This document shows, in pieces, positions 14,860 through 21,567 of a DNA stretch of 23,417 nt. The notes under the pieces are model-generated. The model was not told the origin of the DNA. It saw nothing but the letters and a program-made list of their open reading frames with translations, and made no database searches. The stretch is from Acidobacteriota bacterium (GTDB taxonomy: Bacteria > Acidobacteriota > Terriglobia > Versatilivoradales > Versatilivoraceae), in NCBI GenBank assembly GCA_026706225.1, contig JAPOZE010000593.1, positions 1,193 through 24,609 of the forward strand, in the 5' to 3' direction. The translations under genes and the position numbers were made by a program. Every line of letters starts with the position of its first letter. The first letter of the stretch is position 1.

Positions 14860-15216
14860 ATGGAAGCCACCGCTAAAGCCAGGAAACCTCGCGACACCCT
14901 CAAGGACCTGCTTGAGATCGGCCAGGAGTTGATGATCAACCAGGTGAGGCTTAAAGACAGCCGAGGAGAACAGAAGGTGAAGCTGCAACAGGAGGCTGCA
15001 ACCCTTCACCGTCGTCTGGACGGCTGCCTCCGCGAGATCGGCGTTTCTTTAGACGCCTCCAGCGCCTGGCAGCACCAGTTGAAGCGGACCCGCGATGACG
15101 CCCGCACAAAAGGCTTGATGCTGGGGTTGGTTCTGGGAGGCGCTGCCGGCGCCGGCCTCGGGATCGCTTGCTATTTGCTGTTTGTTTCCCTGCAGGTCGG
15201 CGGTGTCGGCCCGTAG
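14860..15216 (+). CDS. Small coiled-coil protein with C-terminal membrane segment
   Basis: A 118-residue protein that I do not recognise. The first 85 residues are charged and helical, with heptad-like spacing (LKDLLEIGQELMINQVRLKD and EAATLHRRLDGCLREIG), then a glycine-rich hydrophobic helix (GLMLGLVLGGAAGAGLGIAC and on, about residues 87-112). The topology suggests a tail-anchored inner-membrane protein with a cytoplasmic coiled coil. The start is ATG 14860, with AGGAG six nt upstream; a TTG two codons earlier touches that Shine-Dalgarno and is rejected. It follows the Sel1 gene by 12 nt, so both are likely on one transcript. Both end in membrane helices and may work together, which is inference from position only. 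Confidence 0.7.
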   Translation: MEATAKARKPRDTLKDLLEIGQELMINQVRLKDSRGEQKVKLQQEAATLHRRLDGCLREIGVSLDASSAWQHQLKRTRDDARTKGLMLGLVLGGAAGAGLGIACYLLFVSLQVGGVGP

Positions 15217-15252
15217 GAATTAGGAGTCAAGACGAACGAAAGGAGAACACAC

Positions 15253-15513
15253 GTGGACAACGACAAATCTCATAGGCCCATTGATCGGTTGCGCATCGGC
15301 GGGATCACCGCCTCGATCTGGGAGAACCAGGGCGCAAACGGAGACGCCAAGTTCTACACAGCCAGAATCGAGAGACGCTACCAGGACGGAGACGGCAATT
15401 GGAAGACCACGCAGAGCTTCGGCCGCAACCACCTGCTGGCTGTCGCAAAGCTCGCCGACCAGGCGCATACCCGCATTCTCGCCCTCGAACAGCAGGAATC
15501 GGCGGGCGATTGA
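15253..15513 (+). CDS. Small conserved hypothetical protein
   Basis: An 86-residue soluble protein starting at GTG 15253, with AGGAG seven nt upstream. The core IGGITASIWENQ..., FYTARIERRYQDGDGNWKTT and SFGRNHLLAVAKLADQAH looks like a small beta-sheet domain followed by one helix. I recall similar short proteins recurring on plasmids and phage-like regions of many bacteria, always without assigned function; I cannot name a family from the sequence. It lies 36 nt after the coiled-coil gene and is followed by a GC-rich hairpin at 15542-15558, so it is probably the last gene of the transcript that begins upstream. Confidence 0.75.
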   Translation: MDNDKSHRPIDRLRIGGITASIWENQGANGDAKFYTARIERRYQDGDGNWKTTQSFGRNHLLAVAKLADQAHTRILALEQQESAGD

Positions 15514-15541
15514 CTGAACTCCGCTTGCTCGCGAATTTTCT

Positions 15542-15558
15542 CGGCGGGATTCCCGCCG
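15542..15558. terminator. GC-rich hairpin between convergent genes
   Basis: CGGCGGG-ATT-CCCGCCG forms a perfect 7-bp stem with a 3-nt loop. It sits between the stop of the plus-strand gene ending at 15513 and the stop of the minus-strand gene ending at 15565, where a two-way terminator is expected. There is no proper T-run on either side, only AATTTT upstream on the plus strand, so intrinsic termination is uncertain. Confidence 0.5.
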
Positions 15559-15564
15559 GGGGGG

Positions 15565-15717
15565 TTACTTGCTGGCTTCGGCGCTGCGGCTCAGCAGCAT
15601 GTTGTCAATGCGGGTGTGGAGGTGCCGGATGTCTTGGCGTATATCGGCCACGATCCAGAGAATCAATCCAACGAGCAGAACCACTACCCCGTTGATGATG
15701 GTGTTGAGATAATTCAT
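15565..15717 (-). CDS. 50-residue single-pass membrane protein
   Basis: The minus strand encodes MNYLNTIINGVVVLLVGLIL then WIVADIRQDIRHLHTRIDNM and LLSRSAEASK, ending in TAA. One clear membrane helix (about residues 5-25) is followed by an amphipathic, heptad-like helix (IRQDIRHLHTRIDNMLL), so it could oligomerise through a short coiled coil. It is the only minus-strand gene between trbC and the right end, divergent from the primase gene and sharing the 12-bp inverted repeat region with it. No strong Shine-Dalgarno is visible. Support comes from the clean topology, a coherent reading frame from start to stop, and an otherwise empty 270-bp gap. Similar very small TM-plus-helix proteins occur in phage and plasmid genomes; I cannot assign a function. 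Confidence 0.6.
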   Translation of the reverse strand: MNYLNTIINGVVVLLVGLILWIVADIRQDIRHLHTRIDNMLLSRSAEASK

Positions 15718-15725
15718 GCAGACAG

Positions 15726-15763
15726 TCTAGCACATGCGAGGGTCCTTTCCAGCATGTGCTAGA
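15726..15763. promoter_or_regulatory. Perfect 12-bp inverted repeat in divergent promoter region
   Basis: TCTAGCACATGC (15726-15737) is exactly mirrored by GCATGTGCTAGA (15752-15763), with a 14-nt spacer. It lies between the starts of the minus-strand membrane peptide (15717) and the plus-strand primase (15788). The size and position fit an operator for a dimeric regulator controlling both genes; a replication or recombination site is an alternative, since the next gene is a primase. Confidence 0.6.
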
Positions 15764-15787
15764 TGAACCGGTCCGAAGTAAAGACTA

Positions 15788-16633
15788 ATGGACGAAGATC
15801 AACCCACACAGTTTATCCGGCGCATGTTTTCCCATGCCGCGCGCGATCGCGTCGCGTTTCTGGCCCTACCGCGTCCCGATGGCAAGGCCGAGCAGCGGGT
15901 CTTTACGCTGCGCCAGGCAACCTCGTCGAAAGTGCAGGCCTGGCTGAGGCACTTGAACGCCCGTGATTACGACATCTACCTATGCGTCAACCCGATCCGG
16001 GCCGGATCCGGGGGGCGGGAGAAATCAGACATCGAGGACGTGCGGCGTCTGCAACTCGACCTCGACGAGGACGGCCGGAAGGGCCACGACCGCGTTCTCA
16101 AGGACGTGGAGCTCGGTGCTCTTCCCCGCCCCGCCCACATTCTCCGCACATCCAAGGACCGCTACCAGATTCTCTGGGACACGGTGCCGAACTGGTGGAG
16201 TCACGACCAGGCCGAGGCGGTCATGCGCGGCTTGGCGGACCGCTACGGCGGCGATCGCGCCGCTACCGACGTTTCCCGGGTGATGCGCCTTCCGGGCTTC
16301 CGGAACTGCAAGCCTGGAAGGAACAGGCCCTTGGTGACCTGGACCTGGCATGCAGGGCGTATGGTCCGTCCGGAAGATTTCCGGGGGCTGCCTGTGCCTG
16401 AGCAGCAGAGCGCCGGCGGGACGAAAGAACGCCGCCGCATGCCGCCGGGGCATCACTCTCAGAGCGAGCGCGACTGGGCCGCCGCCGGGGACGCGCTGCG
16501 CAGCGGGGAGGATCCCGAGTCTGTCATCTCACAGCTCGAGCAGCAGAGGCAGGACAAACCGAATCCCGGCTATTACGCCCGACGGACCGTCCGGCGAAAG
16601 AAAGAAGAACTTGAAAGGGGTAGATCACGATGA
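15788..16633 (+). CDS. RepB-type DNA primase domain protein (archaeo-eukaryotic primase superfamily)
   Basis: A 281-residue protein likely to make primers on the single strand during plasmid replication or after conjugative entry. Recognisable elements of the RepB-like primase domain are YDIYLCVNPI (61-70), the catalytic-type acidic motif LQLDLDEDG (D91, D93), PAHILRTSKDRYQILW (115-130) and DRAATDVSRVMRLPGFRNCK (156-175). The C-terminal third (about 205-281) is basic and charged, a possible DNA-binding or helicase-contact tail; no helicase domain is present. ATG 15788 is preceded by only a weak purine stretch. The stop overlaps the ATG of the next gene (ATGA), so the two are coupled. The gene opens the long plus-strand block. 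The superfamily call is confident; the exact role (vegetative or transfer priming) is inferred. Confidence 0.85.
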   Translation: MDEDQPTQFIRRMFSHAARDRVAFLALPRPDGKAEQRVFTLRQATSSKVQAWLRHLNARDYDIYLCVNPIRAGSGGREKSDIEDVRRLQLDLDEDGRKGHDRVLKDVELGALPRPAHILRTSKDRYQILWDTVPNWWSHDQAEAVMRGLADRYGGDRAATDVSRVMRLPGFRNCKPGRNRPLVTWTWHAGRMVRPEDFRGLPVPEQQSAGGTKERRRMPPGHHSQSERDWAAAGDALRSGEDPESVISQLEQQRQDKPNPGYYARRTVRRKKEELERGRSR

Positions 16634-16827
16634 TCCGAGAAAGAGTCGTTGATGGAGAAAGAATCCTGACCGTTGAAACCGAGGAGGAATTCGCCGAGGC
16701 CGTGGCCCGGGGAGATGTGACCATCGAGGCGCCGCCCGGCATGGCCGAAGCTTTCGGCGTCTTCCCTGAGGACGTGGGTAGCCAGGAGGACATCGATGCC
16801 GCCGGGGAGGACCCTCATGACAGTTGA
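16630..16827 (+). CDS. Small acidic protein, unknown function
   Basis: A 65-residue, strongly acidic protein (MIRERVVDGERILTVETEEE, then FAEAVARGDVTIEAPPGMAE and an acidic C-terminus). It starts in an ATGA overlap with the primase stop, which supports real translation by coupling. The EFAEAVARGD stretch looks helical and the rest is probably partly disordered. I do not recognise a family. A DNA-mimic or regulatory role next to primase and antirestriction genes is conceivable from its charge, but nothing in the sequence proves it. Confidence 0.6.
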   Translation: MIRERVVDGERILTVETEEEFAEAVARGDVTIEAPPGMAEAFGVFPEDVGSQEDIDAAGEDPHDS

Positions 16828-16892
16828 CAAACCAAGTCTTGTTCGTTGAACCGCGGCGGGCCGCCGCCCCAACTCAAAAGGAGGTCAAAACC

Positions 16893-18026
16893 ATGCCACA
16901 TCAAAGCAATACCGACAAGCCGGCCGGGAGCCAGGAAAAGGCCGGCTCGTCCAAGATGCGGGAATATCACGAAAAGGTGGCCGACCTGGTCATCAAGCAG
17001 ATCAAGGACGGCGTCGCCCCCTGGCAGAAGCCCTGGAAGCCCGGGGAGAGGGTCCTCCCTGAAAACCTCTCTTCAGGCAACCGCTACAACGGCGGCAACA
17101 GCCTGCACCTGGCCGCCATCGCCCAGGAGCGCGGCTACTCCGACAACCGCTGGGGCACCCTCAAGCAGATCAACCGCCAGGGAGGACGGATCCGCAAGGG
17201 AGAGCGCGGCGTTTCAGTCCTCTGGGTCCAGCACACGCGCCAGGTGAAGGCCACCGACGACAAGGGCAAGCCAGTGCTCGACGCGGAAGGCAAGCCTACC
17301 TACCGCGAGGAGCGCCTCAATCCGCCTCGTGTCAAGACCTACACGGTCTTTAACGCCGAGCAGGCCGACCGCCTGCCCTCCAGATCGGCGCCTGCGGCCA
17401 AACCGTCCTGGAAAGCGCACCAGCAAGCCGAAAACGTCCTCAAGGCCAGCGGGGTTCCCATCCGTAACCGTAGCGGCGATGAGGCCTCCTACAACCTTGC
17501 CAAGGACGAGATCGTCCTGCCCAAAAAGGCTCAATTCCCCTCCGCCGACCACTACTACCAGACCGCCCTGCACGAGGTGGGCCACGCCACCGGACACCCG
17601 GACCGGATGAACCGCGAGTCTCTGCAGAAGGGAGTCGAGGCGGGCTTCGGCTCGGAAGCCTACGCCAAAGAGGAAATGCGCGCCGAGATATCGGCCATGA
17701 TGACCGGCGAGAGGATTGGCGTCGGCCACGACCCCAGCCGCGGTGCGGCCTATGTCGAAAGCTGGGTCGCGGTGCTCAAGAAGGACCCCCTCGAGATCCG
17801 CCACGCCGCCGGCGACGCCCAGAAGATGTCCGACTACGTCCTCCGCCGCGGCCGTGAAAGGGAAGCCCAGCGGCCGGCGGGAACCAGGCAGGCTCCGGCC
17901 ACAAGCATGCCTCCTCAACCCACGAGGCAGCCTTCCCAGCCGGACCGGGCCGCCGCTCAAAACATTGCCGCCCGCGCGGCCGCCCCCGAACGGGCCCTGA
18001 AGCGCGGGACTGGCCCGAGCCGCTGA
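16893..18026 (+). CDS. ardC: ArdC family antirestriction / ssDNA-binding protein with intact zincin motif
   Basis: A 377-residue protein of the ArdC family, which binds single-stranded DNA and is known in conjugative plasmids for protecting entering DNA from host restriction. The N-terminal ssDNA-binding domain runs from about residue 24 (EYHEKVADLVIKQIKDGVAP, then WQKPWKP) to FNAEQADRLP near 160. The metallopeptidase-like domain has the zinc motif H227-E-V-G-H231 followed by ATGHPDR, and a downstream acidic segment EEMRAEISAMMTGERIG that probably supplies the third ligand. The C-terminal 40 residues are Pro/Ala/Gln-rich and likely disordered. ATG 16893 is chosen because of AAGGAGG 9-10 nt upstream; an in-frame TTG at 16824 overlapping the previous stop has no such support. 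It is the only one of three ArdC-related genes here with an intact active site. Confidence 0.95.
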   Translation: MPHQSNTDKPAGSQEKAGSSKMREYHEKVADLVIKQIKDGVAPWQKPWKPGERVLPENLSSGNRYNGGNSLHLAAIAQERGYSDNRWGTLKQINRQGGRIRKGERGVSVLWVQHTRQVKATDDKGKPVLDAEGKPTYREERLNPPRVKTYTVFNAEQADRLPSRSAPAAKPSWKAHQQAENVLKASGVPIRNRSGDEASYNLAKDEIVLPKKAQFPSADHYYQTALHEVGHATGHPDRMNRESLQKGVEAGFGSEAYAKEEMRAEISAMMTGERIGVGHDPSRGAAYVESWVAVLKKDPLEIRHAAGDAQKMSDYVLRRGREREAQRPAGTRQAPATSMPPQPTRQPSQPDRAAAQNIAARAAAPERALKRGTGPSR

Positions 18027-18175
18027 ACGGATCTGGCAACGTCGGAACGAGACGCTCTCGATCAGGAGACCTGAAGGACGCTTGTTTCGATTGAAAGTAT
18101 CGGGAGGTCTTTTGGCAGGACTGAAAAGAAATCCGTCTTGTGTTGGCTGTTGCAGTGTGCTCTTAATGAGCATTC

Positions 18176-18610
18176 GTGTCCGCTATGCGTTTCGCAGGGA
18201 ACAACGAAGACAGAGTGCCGACAGTCAAGGAGGTCGCATTGGGGCTCGCGCCTGAAGCCCGGCCTGGTTCCCAGGTTGAGTTCGACGGGATCTGGCGGCA
18301 GGCCTGTGAAGGCCTCGACGCTGACCGGCTGCTGCCCAGCCGTGAAAAGCGGACGAGGGATCTTCAGAAAAAGCTGGACCGTCCCCTTGAGCGCAACGGC
18401 TGGCGGCTGTTCGTTTCCGGCTTGGCTCACGCCATGCTGAACGGCAAGGCAAGGCAGAAGCGTAATGCCGAGGTGATGTTGGTTGAAACGGTGGCCCGTT
18501 GGAGGGCTCAGGTCCTCGACCTGTTGCCTGACCGCGAGCGGGACTTGCAACGGATCGTGCGCGCTGGGATCGCCAATCCGGAACCCCCGCCGGAGAAACG
18601 TGGATTATGA
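18176..18610 (+). CDS. Hypothetical basic helical protein
   Basis: Up to 144 residues, mostly alpha-helical and rich in Arg, Leu and Glu (FDGIWRQACEGLDADRLLPS, DLQKKLDRPLERNGWRLFVS, LAHAMLNGKARQKRNAEVML). I do not recognise a family; the basic helices would suit a nucleic-acid-associated protein. The start is uncertain: GTG 18176 and ATG 18185 have poor Shine-Dalgarno sequences, while a TTG at 18239 follows a perfect AAGGAGGT with a short 4-nt spacer and would give a 123-residue product. The stop overlaps the ATG of the next gene (ATGA), which supports the frame. A 149-nt gap with no convincing gene precedes it, after the ardC stop. Confidence 0.65.
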   Translation: MSAMRFAGNNEDRVPTVKEVALGLAPEARPGSQVEFDGIWRQACEGLDADRLLPSREKRTRDLQKKLDRPLERNGWRLFVSGLAHAMLNGKARQKRNAEVMLVETVARWRAQVLDLLPDRERDLQRIVRAGIANPEPPPEKRGL

Positions 18611-18834
18611 GCGGCGAACTGACCCTTCCCCTGCATTGTGGCCATGTGGCTCCAGTCGAATGGACTACGGATGGCAGTCTGTGGCTGATCCAGCCCAAAA
18701 GACGCCTCGGCGGATCGGTGGTGGGAGCGATGGACGCCATCAAGCGCCAGCGAATCAAGTGCGCCAGATGCAAGCGAAGTCGCAAGCGGCCAGCGCAGAG
18801 GACGCAGAGGTGTGAAAATCAGCCGGCGGCCTGA
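18607..18834 (+). CDS. Small Cys/His protein, possible zinc-binding
   Basis: A 75-residue protein beginning MSGELTLPLHCGHVAPVEWT, with a basic C-terminal half (KRQRIKCARCKRSRKRPAQR). C11, H13, C52 and C55 could form a CxH...CxxC zinc site, and the basic tail would suit nucleic-acid contact. It is coupled to the previous gene by an ATGA overlap. No family recognised; the zinc proposal is inference from residue pattern only. Confidence 0.6.
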   Translation: MSGELTLPLHCGHVAPVEWTTDGSLWLIQPKRRLGGSVVGAMDAIKRQRIKCARCKRSRKRPAQRTQRCENQPAA

Positions 18835-18868
18835 GAAATGCAACAAACCAACATGAGAGGACATTTCC

Positions 18869-19261
18869 GTGTTTTCCAAGGCTAGCAGCAAAAAAACCAC
18901 GACCTTCAGCGGCTTCATTACCATCCGGGCCATATACGCTGATAGCTCCTATTGGTCTAGCGATGCCCAAGGCGGTTCAACTGCCTTGGGTTTGCTCCCG
19001 ATGACAGTAGACGCTTTCGAGAAGGCTGTTGAGAAGCGATTGGCCGCAATCCTTGAAAGTGTCCGGAAGATCAAAGCCAAGACACCGCCAACGCACTACC
19101 GTGCGTGGATCGCTATCACTGCCAGATACACGGACGGACGGCAGGCTCAACGTTTCTTGGATAAGACGGTGGACTCCCAAATCAAGCTTATCGACCTGGT
19201 TGAATCATGGGTGGCCACCGCATTGATCGAACTTCGAGAAATCGGCCGCGATGACATTTGA
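18869..19261 (+). CDS. Hypothetical protein
   Basis: A 130-residue soluble protein starting at GTG 18869, with GAGAGGA seven nt upstream. It opens with a Ser/Thr/Lys-rich stretch, then a possible beta-hairpin (FSGFITIRAIYADSSYW), followed by helices (VDAFEKAVEKRLAAILESVR, TVDSQIKLIDLVESWVATAL). I do not recognise a family. Its GC content and codon choice are somewhat less GC-rich than those of the ArdC and Replic_Relax-like genes on either side, which may reflect a separate origin. It lies 34 nt after the Cys/His protein. Confidence 0.6.
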   Translation: MFSKASSKKTTTFSGFITIRAIYADSSYWSSDAQGGSTALGLLPMTVDAFEKAVEKRLAAILESVRKIKAKTPPTHYRAWIAITARYTDGRQAQRFLDKTVDSQIKLIDLVESWVATALIELREIGRDDI

Positions 19262-19347
19262 AACGAGTGGCTGCGTCGCCGGGCTAAACTGCTAGAGCGT
19301 TTCAATTATGCCTCCTTCCGTCTTCGTTCCCTCTTCGGAGTTGAGTT

Positions 19348-20295
19348 ATGCTTGAGCGCTCCCGAGAATCGGTTTCCCCGGGCCGCACTTCCCTGCCCCG
19401 GCATTTGCCGAAGCCGCCGCTGAAACCGCGCCCCCGATCGCGCCGGATGCGCTCCGGACATCGGCGCGAGATCGATCCTCGCCGCGACCGCCGGACTTTC
19501 CAGGACCGTTGCGACCGCGCCCTGGTCGATGTTGGCCTGTACCGCGCCGTATCCTTTCACGATCTGGCCGAAGCTCACTTCGATGGCCACCCCTACACGG
19601 CCCGACGCGGAGTCAACCAGTGGATCCGCGCCGGCGCCCTGCGGGAGCACACGGTCCACGGTCCCAAGGGCAGCCCCTACAAGCTTCTGACCCCGACCCG
19701 GTCCGGCGCCGACCTCGCCCGCCGGCAAGCCGTCAAGCACGGGCTCGACGCCCATCAGCGGACCTGGGCCGGCCTGGTCAAGTCCGCTGAGCTGGCGCAT
19801 GACACGCAGGTCTACCGGGCCGCCCGGGCAGAGGTCAAACGTCTTCAGGGAGACGGAGCCGTAATCCGCCGCATCCGGATCGATGCCGAATTGAAGAGCA
19901 TCGTCGCCAAGAGAAGCGAGACTGCCCGGGCCCGGGACGGCAAGGCGGCGGCCGACATCGAGCGGATCCAGGCTGCCAAAGAGCTCAGCCTGCCCGTCGA
20001 TGAAACCGGCAAGGTCCACTACCCTGACGCCCAGATTGAATACACTGACGCCGAGGGCCGAACCGATCACGTCAATGTCGAGGTCGCAACGCGCGACTAC
20101 CGCAACCGGGCGATCCAGGCCAAGGCGGCCGCCGGCTTCGTCATCCACGGCAACGGCCGCGCCGGGGCCCGAGTGTCGAAAGCACTCGGCCGATCCGGAT
20201 CGAAAGGGATCCGCGGCCTCGGCCGCAGGGGAGATCCCCCGGCCGGAGGCACCCGGGGGCCTGCCGATCAAGGCGATGCCTCGGTCGACTTGTAG
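19348..20295 (+). CDS. Replic_Relax-like winged-helix protein with PD-(D/E)xK-like C-terminal motif
   Basis: A 315-residue protein. The first 50 residues are Arg/Pro-rich and probably disordered. Residues about 55-120 look like a winged helix (ALVDVGLYRAVSFHDLAEAH, YTARRGVNQWIRAGALREH, KGSPYKLLTPTRSGADLARR). The C-terminal part has YPDAQIEYTDAEG (D227) and DHVNVEVATRDYRNRAI (E245), followed by AKAAAGFVIHGNG. A PD...ExA/D pattern after a winged helix is typical of plasmid replication-relaxation (Replic_Relax) proteins, a family whose C-terminal half resembles a restriction-type fold. The start ATG 19348 has GGAG seven nt upstream. A hairpin with A/T flanks follows at 20315-20347. The role is uncertain; control of plasmid replication or mobilisation is the usual suggestion. 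The family assignment is from memory of the motif pattern. Confidence 0.65.
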   Translation: MLERSRESVSPGRTSLPRHLPKPPLKPRPRSRRMRSGHRREIDPRRDRRTFQDRCDRALVDVGLYRAVSFHDLAEAHFDGHPYTARRGVNQWIRAGALREHTVHGPKGSPYKLLTPTRSGADLARRQAVKHGLDAHQRTWAGLVKSAELAHDTQVYRAARAEVKRLQGDGAVIRRIRIDAELKSIVAKRSETARARDGKAAADIERIQAAKELSLPVDETGKVHYPDAQIEYTDAEGRTDHVNVEVATRDYRNRAIQAKAAAGFVIHGNGRAGARVSKALGRSGSKGIRGLGRRGDPPAGGTRGPADQGDASVDL

Positions 20296-20313
20296 ACCGC
20301 CTGAATACGGTGC

Positions 20314-20347
20314 GAAAAACGCGCTGCGAGGCGCTGTAAGCGTTTTT
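20314..20347 (+). terminator. Rho-independent-like terminator
   Basis: AAAAACGC (20315-20322) and GCGTTTTT (20340-20347) form a perfect 8-bp stem ending in a T-run, enclosing a 17-nt loop that itself contains two GCGCTG copies. It lies just after the stop of the Replic_Relax-like gene and is the best intrinsic terminator candidate in the window. Confidence 0.65.
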
Positions 20348-20491
20348 GGGGTATAAGGGTGCGTTGGAACCTTGGAAATCGCAGCCTGACCCGGTTAGCT
20401 CACGATTCCCGGGGGTGTCTCGACACGTCCCTTCCCCTGTTTTTGCTCCCGGGCGCTCCTGGTCGCCTTGTTTCCCCATAATTCCCGCACC

Positions 20492-20505
20492 GGAGGTGAT
20501 CCATC
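20492..20505 (+). promoter_or_regulatory. Perfect anti-16S Shine-Dalgarno placed before an ATC codon
   Basis: GGAGGTGATCC (20492-20502) is complementary to the 11-nt 3' end typical of bacterial 16S rRNA. It is 34 nt upstream of the ATG at 20530, too far for normal initiation, but six nt (from GGAGG) before an ATC at 20503 that is in frame with the gene. A non-canonical ATC start would add nine residues (IQPWKVSLG). Confidence 0.5.
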
Positions 20506-20529
20506 CAACCCTGGAAAGTCAGTCTCGGG

Positions 20530-20817
20530 ATGACGGTAGCCGTCGCCGGCGTCACCGCCATCCTCCTTGCCGATCGTCTCTCCTGGCTCGCCCCTTACCG
20601 GCGGGTCATACTCGCCGACTACGGAATGACGATCGCCCTCTACCTGGGGCTCGCCCTGGCCACCATCGCTGCCCTTCTGTATTGGGCCGCCCGGGCGCTT
20701 GGCCTGGGCGACCTGGGCAGGAAGGTTGACCTGGTCGAGCGTTCGGTCCGCCGTGGCGAGGGCGACCGCGAGCTCGCAGAGGCCTTGCGGCGCGACGCTG
20801 AGGGCAAGTGGGAGTGA
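20530..20817 (+). CDS. Small two-helix membrane protein
   Basis: A 95-residue inner-membrane protein. The first hydrophobic stretch is TVAVAGVTAILLADRLSWLA, the second about residues 33-57 (MTIALYLGLALATIAALLYW). A charged cytoplasmic-type tail follows (DLVERSVRRGEGDRELAEAL...). The conventional ATG at 20530 has no Shine-Dalgarno near it; the strong one at 20492 points to an ATC start at 20503 and a 104-residue protein whose first helix would be complete. It is the last gene of the plus-strand block, after a terminator, and may have its own promoter in 20348-20490. No family recognised. Confidence 0.65.
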   Translation: MTVAVAGVTAILLADRLSWLAPYRRVILADYGMTIALYLGLALATIAALLYWAARALGLGDLGRKVDLVERSVRRGEGDRELAEALRRDAEGKWE

Positions 20818-21530
20818 AGTGCCACTATTGCTCTGGCTCTTGGCCAATATATGTGCATCTGAGTAGATGTAACCATACTCATATGCGTTAATGTTGTTTT
20901 CGTTTAACGAGGCCGATAATACCTGGGCTTGTTGCCTTTCCACCGACCAGCCCAGTCGATTTCTTCATCCCAAAAGCTCGCTTGGCCTCTTTGTTCCCGA
21001 CCTGCCTGCATGCGTTGGGCCGGGCCACCCTCCGGCCTCTTTCCGGTTGCGCCCCCCCTGTGAATTTCGGCAGTTTTCCACGATGAAACACCCTCACACA
21101 TATACAAGGAGCTTTTCATTAGCTATAGAAGTTAAAAACAAGAAGTAGACAGGCTCCCCTGTGGAAAACCGCGAGACCACAGCGAGCGAGGGCTCCGCCA
21201 TCACAAAGAGAAGGTTGGCGTCACCTTACCCGGGCGTGTGCAAGCTTGACGGGTTTGCTCAACCATCCCAACTCTGCAATAAGGACAATCCGGACTTTGG
21301 GGAAATGTGTGGAAATAAAGCCTATCGTTCTGCTGCGGTCCTGCCTGCGCAGACTCGCCAGGTAGAGATCCGGGTCTGAAGCTGCAGCAGTATGGGAAAC
21401 TGGGCGCTTCGAGCGGAGGAATGCTGAGACATAGCGAAGCGTGGAGGACTGCGGGACCAGGTTCTCGATATCGAGTTGCATGATTGGTGGAATCGGATGC
21501 AGAGCTACCGGAGGGTAAAGAGATCTATGG
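20818..21530. other. Non-coding region, possible origin/centromere
   Basis: About 700 bp without a convincing gene; the open frames (for example 20891-21148, 21161-21379) lack Shine-Dalgarno support and have no domain-like sequence. It contains a copy of the parA promoter/operator (20853-20912). It also has three sequences resembling DnaA boxes (21074-21082 on plus; 21160-21168 and 21308-21316 on minus; 7-8 of 9 matches to TTATCCACA), and a short A-rich stretch at 21117-21148. No iteron array was found. A replication origin is only a possibility. Confidence 0.35.
20853..20912 (+). promoter_or_regulatory. Second copy of the par promoter/operator sequence
   Basis: By hand alignment, 45 of 60 positions match 22303-22362 upstream of parA. 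Within the core (20875-20899) 24 of 25 match, starting with ATACTCATATG. The left part carries a palindrome CATCT-GAGT-AGATG, so both a GAGT and an ACTC box are present. No parA follows this copy. It may be a second binding site for the ribbon-helix-helix protein (centromere) or a remnant of a duplicated par locus. Confidence 0.65.
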
Positions 21531-21567
21531 TTGACATATGCAATAATACATATTACACTGCCTCATT
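21531..21567 (+). promoter_or_regulatory. higBA promoter with small operator
   Basis: TTGACA (21531-21536), a 17-nt spacer and TACACT (21554-21559) form a good sigma70-type promoter. Transcription would start at about 21566-21568, right at the higB ATG. The inverted pair ATATG (21536-21540) and CATAT (21549-21553) inside the spacer is a candidate site for HigA autorepression. Confidence 0.7.

Noticed and set aside
17214..18173. 319-residue minus-strand open frame
   Set aside because: Antisense to the intact ardC, which has the HEVGH motif and a strong Shine-Dalgarno.
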